Part shown: positions 51,272 through 59,955 of the stretch, one piece after another
How the letters are laid out: each line of letters starts with the position of its first letter
Position numbering within the stretch: position 1 is the first letter of the stretch
The notes under the pieces: generated by a model
Told to the model about the DNA's origin: nothing
The model's database searches: none
Seen by the model: the letters and a program-made list of their open reading frames with translations, nothing else
Assembly: GCA_017411325.1 (NCBI GenBank)
Contig: JAFQQJ010000019.1
Span: 149,472-213,471, forward strand
Reading direction: 5' to 3'
Source: Clostridia bacterium
GTDB lineage: Bacteria > Bacillota > Clostridia > CAKSNL01 > HGM11501
Length of the DNA: 64,000 nt
Position numbers and translations under genes: made by a program

Positions 51272-51667
51272 TCAGATATCTCTCTCCTCAAGACTTTTTG
51301 TTTGAACCCGCCAAAGAGCTTCCTTTACAATATTATCAATATATTGGCACACTCCCTCAAAATTTCTACTAACTTCATTGTTTGGGATTCTAACAACCGT
51401 TAAATTTCTCTTTTCAATTCTTTCCGTTCTGATTTTATCTCTCAACAGTTCTTTTTCTTCGTAATGCCCTGAACCATCAAGTTCAATTATAATTCTTGCA
51501 CTATGGCAATAAAAATCAACAATATAGTTGTCTATTACTTTTTGCCTCAGAAATCTTATAGGATAGCTTTTCAAAAAATCATACCAAAGATGTCTTTCTT
51601 CTTTTGTCATATTTTTCCGTAAAGTCCTTGCATTGCCTGTCAAACCGATATTGTGCTTTCTTTCCAT
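51272..51667 (-). CDS. DUF559 (VSR-like) endonuclease-domain protein
   Basis: 131 residues, the usual DUF559 length. Seen: NARTLRKNMTKEERHLWYDFL at the start, the core YIVDFYCHSARIIIELDGSGHYE with the family's Asp and DGS-x-H, then RDKIRTERIEKRNLTVVRIPNNEV. DUF559 has the PD-(D/E)XK fold related to VSR mismatch endonucleases; the cellular role is unknown. GGAGGG precedes the ATG. It is AT-rich and sits directly downstream of a set of hairpin repeats, like the GIY-YIG gene at 18 kb, which suggests a mobile or repeat-associated origin. Confidence 0.87.
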   Translation of the reverse strand: MERKHNIGLTGNARTLRKNMTKEERHLWYDFLKSYPIRFLRQKVIDNYIVDFYCHSARIIIELDGSGHYEEKELLRDKIRTERIEKRNLTVVRIPNNEVSRNFEGVCQYIDNIVKEALWRVQTKSLEERDI

Positions 51668-51678
51668 AATATCCCTCC

Positions 51679-51804
51679 ACCTATCAGCAATTTTGCTCTC
51701 GCAAAATATCTCTGATAGGTCCCCCTCCCTTTAGGCAAGGGAGGCTTTATCTCATTTTTACTCAAAGGCCCCCTTGCCTAAAGGGGGCTGTCAACAAAGT
51801 TGAC
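51679..51804. repeat. Block of three hairpin-forming repeats upstream of DUF559 gene
   Basis: Hairpin 1: ACCTATCAG (51679-51687) / CTGATAGGT (51712-51720) with inner ATTTTGC / GCAAAAT. Hairpin 2: CTCCCTTTAGGCAAGGGAGG (from about 51724) against CCCCCTTGCCTAAAGGGGG (to about 51787). Hairpin 3: GTCAAC (51790-51795), AAA, GTTGAC (51799-51804). The 211-bp space 51668-51878 holds little else. Confidence 0.8.
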
Positions 51805-51878
51805 TGGGGGATTTTTCTTCAACCCTTACCACTATGCATCTAAGTAATACGCTTTTATTCGTATCAATAAAATATTTT

Positions 51879-52910
51879 CTATTTTAATATTTCAAAATAC
51901 CTCTCTATCTGATTTTTAATGTCTTCGCTTACTTCAGCCAAGGTTACATTCTGCTTTGGTTCCAATGCAAGGAATATCATTCCCCAAAATATTTGTTTCC
52001 TATTTTCCGGAAAAACATTATGTTTCTCAATCATCCTGTCATCTTGATCCCAATCTCCTTTTCGTATTGCAACCCAAAAAGGCGTTTCAACACACTCAGG
52101 GTTTTTCCACATATCTCTGTCGTAATTCAATGTGAATGTCATACCATCTATATATAAGCTTCTTGTATATCCCTTCCGATACCCTGTTGCCTTAACTCCC
52201 TTTTTTGAGGTTTGATGATTTTTGTCTGCACAAAAAAGTTCTATAACCTCATCTATAACCTGATAATATCTTTCTCCTTTGTTTGCCATCTCAGCAGAAA
52301 TATCTCCTGCCGAAAAAGGAATAAAAGCATCGTTATCAATCTGATTGCAATATCCTTCAAGCTGTTGGATATCGCTAACTAATTCTATAGCAACAGATGA
52401 AGCAACATTTTTTAACAATGTTATTATTTCGTTCCATGTGGTGATACCCAGACTGATTCCATCCACCATTATACAGTTCTCATCGATTTCTTCTATTTTG
52501 CGCATGCTGCATAATTCCTTAAGCTTTGCCCATAAATTTGTTCTTCTAATCGCCGGACATACAAACAATAAACCTTTTCCTCCATTATCGTTTAACCTGT
52601 CCAAATATGTGATCGGCTGATTGGCTGTCAAGGTTGCATAAAATTTTATCTCACACAAAACTTCTTCTTTTCCTTCCATATTAAGCCCAGCCATATCTGG
52701 CCGTTCTTTTTCTTCCCCTTTCCCTGTAGCCTGACAAACATATAGTAAAGTTTCCTCTGTTTTTATATGGATAATATCAGCTATTCTTTTGGTAAAAGCT
52801 ATATTTAAGGCTTTAGATTGAGAAAGTAAGTACTGCAAAGAATATGTTGCAATATCTTCTTGCGACCCCCTTATATGAGGATATAAATGTGCTAACAATG
52901 AATAAGACAT
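51879..52910 (-). CDS. Putative PD-(D/E)XK nuclease-like protein of unknown family
   Basis: 343 residues, cytoplasmic. A stretch RPDMAGLNMEGKEEVLCEIK (about 70-89) fits the PD-(D/E)XK nuclease pattern: Asp, a short hairpin, then E-x-K (E-I-K), inside the N-terminal third. The remainder (about 215-343) is an alpha/beta region that I cannot assign. AAGGAG precedes the ATG. AT-rich, no partner gene of a known restriction or defence type beside it, and separated from the DUF559 gene only by the hairpin block. It may be a defence nuclease or a mobile-element remnant; this is inference. Confidence 0.5.
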   Translation of the reverse strand: MSYSLLAHLYPHIRGSQEDIATYSLQYLLSQSKALNIAFTKRIADIIHIKTEETLLYVCQATGKGEEKERPDMAGLNMEGKEEVLCEIKFYATLTANQPITYLDRLNDNGGKGLLFVCPAIRRTNLWAKLKELCSMRKIEEIDENCIMVDGISLGITTWNEIITLLKNVASSVAIELVSDIQQLEGYCNQIDNDAFIPFSAGDISAEMANKGERYYQVIDEVIELFCADKNHQTSKKGVKATGYRKGYTRSLYIDGMTFTLNYDRDMWKNPECVETPFWVAIRKGDWDQDDRMIEKHNVFPENRKQIFWGMIFLALEPKQNVTLAEVSEDIKNQIERYFEILK

Positions 52911-53011
52911 ATTTATTTCTCCTTCTATTTCTGTTTAGCCATTGAGAATGTCAGTTCTTGCATAACAGACATCAACACTCTGTAGGCTTTACGGAAATTT
53001 TACCACAAAAG

Positions 53012-53045
53012 AGCAATATTTGCAATAAAAAAAGCAACATTTGCA
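53012..53045. promoter_or_regulatory. 21-bp-spaced direct repeats upstream of uronate operon
   Basis: AGCAATATTTGCA (53012-53024) and AGCAACATTTGCA (53033-53045) differ at one base and start exactly 21 bp apart; each contains the dyad GCAA-N3-TTGC. The second ends 1 bp before the proposed -35 box of the operon. Confidence 0.55.
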
Positions 53046-53046
53046 C

Positions 53047-53075
53047 TGTTAATTTAAATAAAATTGTGCTATTAT
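53047..53075 (+). promoter_or_regulatory. Possible promoter of uronate operon
   Basis: TGTTAA (53047-53052, weak), 17-bp spacer, TATTAT (53070-53075). The implied leader would be only about 14 bases before the ATG at 53096. Confidence 0.45.
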
Positions 53076-53095
53076 GGTAAAAGGAGGTGTATGTA

Positions 53096-55108
53096 ATGTA
53101 CGCAAATTATATGATATCGGGTTTTTCCGACGAAATTTCAAGTGACATTGACGTTCAGTTTACCGCCCTTAACAAAATGGGCATAAAGTTTTTTGAGCCC
53201 AGAGGCGTAAACGGCAAAAACATTTCATCCCTGACAGATGAAGAGCTTACCGCCTTAAAGGGAAAGATGGGACAGTACAGAATAAAGGCTTCTTCCATCG
53301 GCTCCCCCATCGGCAAGATTAAAATAACCGACGATTTTGAGCCTCATTTTGAAACCTTTAAGCGAACATGCTACATAGCACGCTTTTTAGGCGCACCCAC
53401 CATAAGAATGTTTTCATTTTTCATTCCCGACGGTGAGTATGACAAATACCGTGATGAGGTTTTAAGAAGACTCCGCCTTATGGTAGACTATGCCGCAAGG
53501 GAAAAGGTTGTGCTTCTTCACGAAAACGAAAAGGGAATTTACGGTGAAAATGATGAGCGATGCCTTGACATCCTTTCCGCCATCAACTCCCCTTATTTCA
53601 AGGCAGTTTTCGATCCCGCAAACTTTGTTCAGGCGCATGTTGACACAAAGAAGGCTTTTGCCCTTCTTAAAGACTATGTAACCTATATGCACATAAAGGA
53701 TGCAAAGGAAGACGGCAGTGTTGTTCCTGCAGGATATGGCGAGGGAAATGTTTCCTGGATACTGGGCGAGCTTGAAAAGATGGGCTATTACGGCTTTTTA
53801 AGCCTAGAGCCTCACCTTGGCGCATTTACGGGGCTTTCAGACATTGACGACACCGCAAACGAAACGGTAAGTAAAGAAAAGAGCGATGAGGCTAAATTCG
53901 CTCTTGCTTATGAATCACTTAAAAATGCTTTGAAGGAATCCGGTCACAATATGAATAAGGTAAAAATGGGTATTATCGGCTTCGGTAATATGGGTATGCA
54001 GCACGCAAGAAATATTTCCGAAGGCAGAGTCCCCAAGATGGAGCTTGCGGCAATCTGCGATATAGACCCGGAAAAGGCTGCCAAGGCAAAGTCAGACTAT
54101 AACGTTCCCACATTTACGGATGCAGAGGAAATGATGAAATCCGGTCTTTGCGATTCAGTTTTAATCGCAATCCCCCACTATGACCACTCTCCCTATGCGA
54201 TTATGGCGTTCGAGCTTGGCTTAAACGTACTTACAGAAAAGCCCGCAGGCGTTCACACCAAGCAGGTACTGGAAATGAACGAGGCTGCAAAAAAGAGCGG
54301 CAAGGTTTTCGGAATTATGTTCAACCAGAGAACCAACCCCATGTATCAGAAGCTTCGTGAAATGATAAAATCCGGTGAGCTTGGTCACATCAAGAGAATT
54401 TCCTGGATAGTTACCGACTGGTACCGTTCCAATGCATATCACAAGAGTGCAACCTGGCGTTCAACCTGGGATAAAGAAGGCGGCGGAACACTTGTTAATC
54501 AGAACCCCCATCAGCTTGATCTGTGGCAGTGGATGTTCGGTATGCCCGATACAGTTTATGCTGACTGCTCCTTCGGTAAGTATCACGATATAGATGTTGA
54601 TGACGAGGTTACCGCATACCTTACATATAAAAACGGCACAACCGGTACATATATAACCTCAACAGCCGAGGCTCCCGGTACAAACCGCCTTGAAATTGCC
54701 TGCGACGCGGGTAAAATCGTTATCGAAAGCGGCAAAATGATATTTAAGAAATTAAAGCAGGCAGAACCCGAATTTGATAAGACAAATACCGTTCCCTTCG
54801 CCTGCCCTGAATATCAGGATGTTCTTATGGACGTTTCCGGAAGCGGACCTCAGCACGTCGGCATCTTAAACGACTATGCAGAAGCTGTTCTTAACGGCAC
54901 TCCCTTACTTGCTCCCGGTGAGGAGGGCATAAACGGAGTTACCCTTGCAAGCGCAATGTACTTATCCACCTGGAGAGGCGTTGAGACCATCGACCTCAAT
55001 AACTTCCCCCATCAGGAATTTTATGAGAGACTGATGGAAAAGGCAGCCAATGCCAAAGAAAAGAAAGGCGTTAAGAGCCAGACCGTTGACATTGACGGCA
55101 CATATTGA
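53096..55108 (+). CDS. Fusion of sugar-phosphate isomerase/epimerase-type TIM barrel and Gfo/Idh/MocA oxidoreductase
   Basis: 670 residues with two domains. Residues about 1-280: AP-endonuclease-2-type TIM barrel (ISGFSDEISSDIDVQF, LLHENEKGIYGE, FKAVFDPANF, YMHIKDAKEDG, GFLSLEPHLG). Residues about 286-670: NAD(P)-dependent Gfo/Idh/MocA dehydrogenase with Rossmann motif MGIIGFGNMGMQHARN, the EKPAG block and GGGTLVNQNPHQLDLWQW. Such pairs often interconvert keto- and hydroxy-sugars; the substrate is unknown. ATG at 53096 is used (AAGGAGG 8 bases before) rather than an in-frame GTG at 53087. An internal ATG at 53951 starts the second domain with only a distant AAGGA, so this reads as a true fusion. 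First gene of a five-gene operon. Confidence 0.85.
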   Translation: MYANYMISGFSDEISSDIDVQFTALNKMGIKFFEPRGVNGKNISSLTDEELTALKGKMGQYRIKASSIGSPIGKIKITDDFEPHFETFKRTCYIARFLGAPTIRMFSFFIPDGEYDKYRDEVLRRLRLMVDYAAREKVVLLHENEKGIYGENDERCLDILSAINSPYFKAVFDPANFVQAHVDTKKAFALLKDYVTYMHIKDAKEDGSVVPAGYGEGNVSWILGELEKMGYYGFLSLEPHLGAFTGLSDIDDTANETVSKEKSDEAKFALAYESLKNALKESGHNMNKVKMGIIGFGNMGMQHARNISEGRVPKMELAAICDIDPEKAAKAKSDYNVPTFTDAEEMMKSGLCDSVLIAIPHYDHSPYAIMAFELGLNVLTEKPAGVHTKQVLEMNEAAKKSGKVFGIMFNQRTNPMYQKLREMIKSGELGHIKRISWIVTDWYRSNAYHKSATWRSTWDKEGGGTLVNQNPHQLDLWQWMFGMPDTVYADCSFGKYHDIDVDDEVTAYLTYKNGTTGTYITSTAEAPGTNRLEIACDAGKIVIESGKMIFKKLKQAEPEFDKTNTVPFACPEYQDVLMDVSGSGPQHVGILNDYAEAVLNGTPLLAPGEEGINGVTLASAMYLSTWRGVETIDLNNFPHQEFYERLMEKAANAKEKKGVKSQTVDIDGTY

Positions 55109-55122
55109 TAGGAGGAATTAAA

Positions 55123-55893
55123 ATGGATAAAAGAATAGGCGCACAGTTATATACCTTAAGAGATTTCTGCAAGACTGCAGAAGACCTTGATTCCACCCTT
55201 GAAAGGGTAAGTGCAATCGGCTATAAAATCCTTCAGGTTTCGGGCATCGGCCCCATCCCCGCTAAGGATATAAGAGCAATTGCCGATAAGCACAACCTTG
55301 AAATCAAACTTACCCACAGAGGTTTTCCCGAATTCACCAAAAACCTCGACGCTCTGGTTGAGTTTCATAAAACATTGGGTGCCGATTTTGCAGGCCTCGG
55401 TATGATTCCCACCGAATATCTTAAGTCAAAAGAAACCCTGATGGAATTTGTAAAGATTATGAGCGATGCGGCAGTTGAGCTTTCCAGAAACGGCCTTGGT
55501 TTATCCTATCACAACCACGCAGTAGAATTTGCAAAGCTTGACGGCGAATATGTTTTCGATACCATACTCAACAATACCCCCGAATGTCTTAAGTTTATGG
55601 TTGACGTTCACTGGGTTGCTGTAGGCGGTGTTGACCCCGCAAAATGGCTCCTTCACTGCAAGGACAGATTGAGCGGTGTTCACTTCAAGGACTATAAAAT
55701 TCTTTCAGGCACAAACACTCCCAGATTTGCGGAGGTTATGGAAGGTAACTTAAACTGGGATGAAATTTTTGATGCCTGCGAAAAGGCAAACGCCCCCTAC
55801 GCTTTTGTCGAACAGGACGATTGCTACGGCGCTGACCCCTTCCTCTGCATGGAAACGAGCTACAAAAATCTTACAAAGAAGGGATTTAATTGA
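55123..55893 (+). CDS. Sugar phosphate isomerase/epimerase family protein
   Basis: 256 residues, a single xylose-isomerase-like TIM barrel. Metal-site motifs: LSYHNHAVEF (His, Glu), FMVDVHWVAVGG, GVHFKDYK (His) and AFVEQDDCYG (Glu). Family members epimerise or isomerise keto-sugars and inositol derivatives. ATG at 55123 is chosen because of AGGAGG eight bases before it, rather than the in-frame start at 55105, which overlaps the previous gene. 14 bp after the fusion gene, and its stop overlaps the start of the next gene. Confidence 0.85.
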   Translation: MDKRIGAQLYTLRDFCKTAEDLDSTLERVSAIGYKILQVSGIGPIPAKDIRAIADKHNLEIKLTHRGFPEFTKNLDALVEFHKTLGADFAGLGMIPTEYLKSKETLMEFVKIMSDAAVELSRNGLGLSYHNHAVEFAKLDGEYVFDTILNNTPECLKFMVDVHWVAVGGVDPAKWLLHCKDRLSGVHFKDYKILSGTNTPRFAEVMEGNLNWDEIFDACEKANAPYAFVEQDDCYGADPFLCMETSYKNLTKKGFN

Positions 55894-56870
55894 TTAAAAA
55901 TATCTGTATCGTCGGCTACGGCTGCATAGCACCCGTACATGCCGCGGCACTTTCAAAACTTCCCGAAGAAGTAAAAATTTACGCCATCTGCGATATTGTC
56001 AGGGAAAGAGCAGATAAGGGTGCAGAAAAATACGGTGCAAAGGCATATTACAGCATAGACGAAGCCCTGGAGGATGAGGCGATAGATGTTTTTCACATCT
56101 GCACACCCCACTATCTTCACTTCCCTATGACCGAAAAGTGCCTTGCCAAGGGCAAAATGGTGGTTTCGGAAAAGCCCCTTGTTATGACAAAGGATGAGCT
56201 TTCAAAGGTTTCAGTCTTTAAGGATTCTGATCTTTACTGCATTTTCCAGAACCGCACCAATAACTCCGTTCAAAAGCTTAAGGAAATAATCGATTCTGAT
56301 AAAACCTTAGGCAAGCTTACTGGAATCCGCGCCATTATGACCTGGAAGAGAACCGCAGCATATTACAGAAGCGGCCCCTGGAGAGGAAAAATTGCAACCG
56401 AAGGCGGCGGCGTACTTATAAATCAGTCCATCCACACCCTTGATTTAATGTGTTTATTCGGCGGAAAGGTAGTATCTGCCGAGGCTAAAATGTCCAATCA
56501 CTCCTTAAAGGGAGAAATTGAGGTTGAGGACACGGTTGAGGCTTTCGTGAAGTTTGAAAACGGTGCATCCGGCATATTCTATGCCACCAACGCAAACGCC
56601 TTTGACTCCCCCACCATACTTGACATTTCCTTTGAAAACGCCTCCTTCCGCTATATTGACGGAAGACTTTATAAGGGCGGAGAGCTTCTTGCCTCCGATA
56701 CCGCAGAGGCTCCCGGCAAGGCTTGCTGGGGAAGCGGCCACGAAAGAGAATTTTTCAACATATACAAAGGAAATTCTCCCCTTAAATACAAGGATGTTGA
56801 AAACACCTTAAAAACCGTTTTCGCCTTTTACGAAAGTGCGAAAAATGACGGAAAGGAGATTATTTTATGA
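55890..56870 (+). CDS. Gfo/Idh/MocA-family oxidoreductase
   Basis: 326 residues. Rossmann motif NICIVGYGCIAPVHAAAL at the N-terminus, the EKPLVMTKDEL block (Lys of the EKP motif), then the GGGVLINQSIHTLDLMCLF helix of the second domain. NAD(P)-dependent oxidation or reduction of a sugar; substrate not evident. The start is a TTG that overlaps the previous stop codon (TTGA), with GAAGGGA just upstream, so translation is coupled. Overlaps uxuA by 4 bp at its end. Second Gfo-type enzyme in this operon, besides the fusion protein. Confidence 0.86.
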   Translation: MIKNICIVGYGCIAPVHAAALSKLPEEVKIYAICDIVRERADKGAEKYGAKAYYSIDEALEDEAIDVFHICTPHYLHFPMTEKCLAKGKMVVSEKPLVMTKDELSKVSVFKDSDLYCIFQNRTNNSVQKLKEIIDSDKTLGKLTGIRAIMTWKRTAAYYRSGPWRGKIATEGGGVLINQSIHTLDLMCLFGGKVVSAEAKMSNHSLKGEIEVEDTVEAFVKFENGASGIFYATNANAFDSPTILDISFENASFRYIDGRLYKGGELLASDTAEAPGKACWGSGHEREFFNIYKGNSPLKYKDVENTLKTVFAFYESAKNDGKEIIL

Positions 56871-57904
56871 AAATGACCATGCGCTGGTACGGCCACGACG
56901 ATCCCGTTACGCTGTCCCACATTAAGCAGATTCCCAATGTTACAGGCATTGTTTCTGCAATTTACGATATTCCCGTCGGTGAGGTATGGCCCTTAGACCG
57001 TATCTTAAAGCTTAAAGAGGATATCGAAAAGGAAGGCCTCACGCTTTCCGTTATCGAAAGTGTTCCCGTTCACGAGGACATCAAGATGGGTACGGGCAAA
57101 CGCGACTACTACATAAAAAACTACGCCGAAACCCTGAGAAATTTGGGCAAGGCAGGAATTGACTGTGTATGCTACAACTTTATGCCCGTTTTCGACTGGA
57201 CGAGAACCGAGCTTAAGCATTTGAATCCCGACGGTTCAAATTCCCTTTCCTATGTGCATGAAACTGCAATGGCCATGGACCCCCTAAAGGGCGATTTATC
57301 CCTTCCCGGCTGGGACTCCTCCTACACCAAGGACGAGATGCAGTCGCTCCTTCGCACCTATGCAAATATTTCCGAGGAGGATTTGTGGACTAACCTTAAG
57401 TATTTCTTAGACGGCGTTATGCCTGCGGCAGAGGAAGCGGGAGTAAATATGGCAATCCATCCCGATGATCCCCCCTTCCCCATTTTCGGACTTCCGAGGG
57501 TTATCACCAACAAGGAAAACTTAATCCGCTTCTTAAAGCTTTACGATAAGCCCTGCAACGGTCTTACCCTATGCACAGGCTCACTCGGTGTCCTTGAATC
57601 CAACGACATAATAGATATGATTCACACCTTCCCCGACAGAATTCACTTTGCCCACATAAGAAACATCAAGAGGGAAAACGAGTGCGATTTCACCGAAACC
57701 GCCCACAAGACAGAATGCGGCTCCCTTGATATTTACGGCATTGTAAGAGCATACTGCGAGGAAAAGTGGGACGGTTATGTAAGGCCCGACCACGGCAGAA
57801 TGATATGGGGCGAAGAAGGCCGCTTCGGCTACGGCTTATTTGACAGAGCCCTTGGTGCCACATACCTTTCCGGTTTATTTGAAGCCGTTGAAAAAACTTT
57901 ATAA
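56867..57904 (+). CDS. uxuA: Mannonate dehydratase
   Basis: Dehydrates D-mannonate to 2-keto-3-deoxy-D-gluconate in hexuronate breakdown. 345 residues (family about 350-400). The N-terminus MKMTMRWYGHDDPVTLSHIKQ (quoted in part) with WYG and the IPNVTGIVSAIYDIPVGEVW block, plus VCYNFMPVFDWTRTEL, NMAIHPDDPPFPIFGLPR and the late VRPDHGRMIWGEE, are characteristic. Its ATG overlaps the previous stop codon (ATGA). Followed after 14 bp by the UxuB-like SDR, the preceding step of the pathway. No uronate isomerase (uxaC), kdgK or kdgA lies in the window. Confidence 0.93.
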   Translation: MKMTMRWYGHDDPVTLSHIKQIPNVTGIVSAIYDIPVGEVWPLDRILKLKEDIEKEGLTLSVIESVPVHEDIKMGTGKRDYYIKNYAETLRNLGKAGIDCVCYNFMPVFDWTRTELKHLNPDGSNSLSYVHETAMAMDPLKGDLSLPGWDSSYTKDEMQSLLRTYANISEEDLWTNLKYFLDGVMPAAEEAGVNMAIHPDDPPFPIFGLPRVITNKENLIRFLKLYDKPCNGLTLCTGSLGVLESNDIIDMIHTFPDRIHFAHIRNIKRENECDFTETAHKTECGSLDIYGIVRAYCEEKWDGYVRPDHGRMIWGEEGRFGYGLFDRALGATYLSGLFEAVEKTL

Positions 57905-57918
57905 GAAGGAATGATATT

Positions 57919-58773
57919 ATGACTAAATTACCTTTTGAAACAGACCTTTCATCATCTGTTGCGGTTATCACAGGCGGTGCAGGCGTTATCTGCTCATCCT
58001 TTGCAAAAACCGTGGCAAAGGCAGGAGCAAAGGTTGCCGTTCTTGACTTAAACGGCGATGCGGCAAAGGCACTTGCCGACGAAATCAATTCAGAAGGCGG
58101 ATGCGCAATAGGCTTATCTGCCAACGTGCTTGATAAAAATAGTCTTCTTGAAGCAAAGAAAGCAGTAAACGACGCCTTCGGCAAGGTTGACATTTTAATA
58201 AACGGTGCAGGCGGAAACAATCCCAAGGGCACTACCTCGGCAGAATATTACGAAATGGGCGACGAGGACAAGGAAGACCTTGTTTCCTTCTTCGATTTAG
58301 ACCCCGCGGGAATTGAATTTGTGTTTAACTTAAATTTCTTAGGCACTCTTCTTCCCACCCAGGTATTTGCCAAGGATATGGTCGGAAACAAAAGAGCCTC
58401 TATCGTAAACATCTCTTCAATGAACGCCTTTACTCCCCTTACAAAAATCCCTGCATATTCAGGTGCCAAGGCTGCGGTTTCAAACTTCACCCAGTGGCTC
58501 TCAGTACATTTTTCCAAGGTCGGCATAAGAGTAAATGCAATTGCTCCCGGCTTTTTCCTGACCAATCAGAACAGAGGGCTTCTTCTTAAGGAAGACGGAA
58601 GCTTAACTCCCCGCTCCGAAAAGATTTTATCCCAGACTCCCTTCGGAAGATTCGGCGATGTATCAGAGCTTTCGGGAACCTTATTATACCTTTTGACCTA
58701 CGAAGCATCAAGCTTTGTATCGGGAATTGTAATCCCCGTTGACGGCGGCTTCTCCGCATATTCGGGCGTATAA
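57919..58773 (+). CDS. uxuB: SDR-family oxidoreductase, probable D-mannonate oxidoreductase (fructuronate reductase)
   Basis: 284 residues, short-chain dehydrogenase fold, similar in length to the Bacillus SDR-type UxuB. Seen: the nucleotide-binding AVITGGAGVICSSFA, NINGAGGN-type second motif (ILINGAGGN), Ser of NISSMNA, catalytic Y-x3-K in YSGAKAAV, and the closing SGIVIPVDGGFSAYSG. Position right after uxuA supports reduction of D-fructuronate to D-mannonate. The usual GxG motif reads GGAGVIC, with Cys in place of the common Gly; binding may still be normal. AAGGAATG-type ribosome site; ends at a strong terminator. Confidence 0.8.
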   Translation: MTKLPFETDLSSSVAVITGGAGVICSSFAKTVAKAGAKVAVLDLNGDAAKALADEINSEGGCAIGLSANVLDKNSLLEAKKAVNDAFGKVDILINGAGGNNPKGTTSAEYYEMGDEDKEDLVSFFDLDPAGIEFVFNLNFLGTLLPTQVFAKDMVGNKRASIVNISSMNAFTPLTKIPAYSGAKAAVSNFTQWLSVHFSKVGIRVNAIAPGFFLTNQNRGLLLKEDGSLTPRSEKILSQTPFGRFGDVSELSGTLLYLLTYEASSFVSGIVIPVDGGFSAYSGV

Positions 58774-58780
58774 GATGAAC

Positions 58781-58817
58781 AAAAAGGTGTAACGGCAAAG
58801 CCGTTACACCTTTTTTA
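58781..58817. terminator. Bidirectional terminator between uxuB and nagZ
   Basis: AAAAAGGTGTAACGGC / GCCGTTACACCTTTTTT stem around an AAA loop; one of the strongest hairpins in the window. Confidence 0.9.
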
Positions 58818-59954
58818 TTTTATCATACCTTTTTCTGTTTTTAGTGTAAGTATTTTTCTTACGCTTTCGTCTATCCGTTCTTCAGTGATTTCACCCGATG
58901 CAACCGCCGCAATTAAGGCGTTATGGGCAACCGTCAGGTCTTTAGGCATCAGAATCATATCGCAGCCTGCCTGTATCGCCTTTACCGTTGCTTCCTCCGT
59001 TGTATATTCATTGGCGATGGCACCCATATTCATGGCATCGGTAATAACGATACCTTTATAGCCAAGCTCGCCCTTAAGCATACCTTCTGTTACTTCCTTT
59101 GACAAGGTGGCAGGAAGCTTGTCGCTTGTTGCATTTACCATGGTAATATGTGCCACCATAATGAAATCCGCCCCCGAGGCAATTCCCGCTTTAAAGGGGA
59201 TAAATTCTGCCCCTCTTAATTCCTCCAAAGTTCTCTGGCTTGCAGTATAGCCCGTATGGCTGTCATTATAGGTGCTTCCGTGACCGGGGAAATGCTTGAG
59301 TGTTGCAGAAACTCCGTTTTCCTGCATCCCCCTTACCGTTTCGGATACCATTTTCGCCACAGCCTCAGGCTCTGTTCCGAAGGAACGGTTTCCTATTACG
59401 GAATTTCCCGAATTTACCAAAACATCCGCAACGGGAGCAAAATCCACGTTAAAGCCGAGAGACAAAAGCTCACTTCCCAGAGTTTTCCCCACATCATATG
59501 CCTTTTCGGGATTTTCAGTCTTCCCTATTTCCTTCATAGGTGGATGATGGGTAACTCCCATTGAAGGATTGCTTCCGAGCCTTGAAACGATACCGCCCTC
59601 CTCGTCAACCCCGATAAAAAGCGGAATCTTTGCATAGCTTTGGGTGTTTTCAATCATTTCCTTTGTCTGTGCGGCATTTTTAAGATTTCCCTGAAAATAG
59701 ATTATTCCGCCAACGGGCTTATCGGAAAGAGCCGCCTTTGTTGCTTCTCCCGCCTGAGTTACCGTTCCGACACCGGTTATGGCTTCGGGAGTCACAAACA
59801 TCAATTGATAAACCTTGTCGGAAAGGGACATTTCAGACATAATTACTTCCACCATGTCCGGCTCCTTCACTTCTGTATCGGGTACACTTACGGGCTCACC
59901 GCATCCCGGAAGCAGGAAAAGAATTGCCATAAACTGAGCAAGAATACGTTTCAT
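58815..59954 (-). CDS. nagZ: Beta-N-acetylhexosaminidase, GH3 family, lipoprotein
   Basis: Removes terminal GlcNAc from muropeptides or other glycans during cell-wall turnover. 379 residues: lipoprotein signal with lipobox LLPGC (Cys18), then a GH3 catalytic barrel. NagZ-specific motifs are clear: GVDEEGGIVSRLG, FAPVADV, IGNRSFGTEPE, the catalytic loop KHFPGHGSTYNDSHTG and nucleophile Asp in IVITDAMNMGAI. Unlike the cytoplasmic proteobacterial NagZ, the lipobox places it outside the membrane, as in Bacillus. Its ATG is 1 bp after the dusB stop, and its AGGAGGG ribosome site lies within the end of dusB, so it is translationally coupled. Confidence 0.93.
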   Translation of the reverse strand: MKRILAQFMAILFLLPGCGEPVSVPDTEVKEPDMVEVIMSEMSLSDKVYQLMFVTPEAITGVGTVTQAGEATKAALSDKPVGGIIYFQGNLKNAAQTKEMIENTQSYAKIPLFIGVDEEGGIVSRLGSNPSMGVTHHPPMKEIGKTENPEKAYDVGKTLGSELLSLGFNVDFAPVADVLVNSGNSVIGNRSFGTEPEAVAKMVSETVRGMQENGVSATLKHFPGHGSTYNDSHTGYTASQRTLEELRGAEFIPFKAGIASGADFIMVAHITMVNATSDKLPATLSKEVTEGMLKGELGYKGIVITDAMNMGAIANEYTTEEATVKAIQAGCDMILMPKDLTVAHNALIAAVASGEITEERIDESVRKILTLKTEKGMIK

Positions 59955-59955
59955 A

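Noticed and set aside
51879..52910. Type II restriction enzyme
   Set aside because: A PD-(D/E)XK-like motif is visible, but there is no methyltransferase nearby and no recognisable restriction family.
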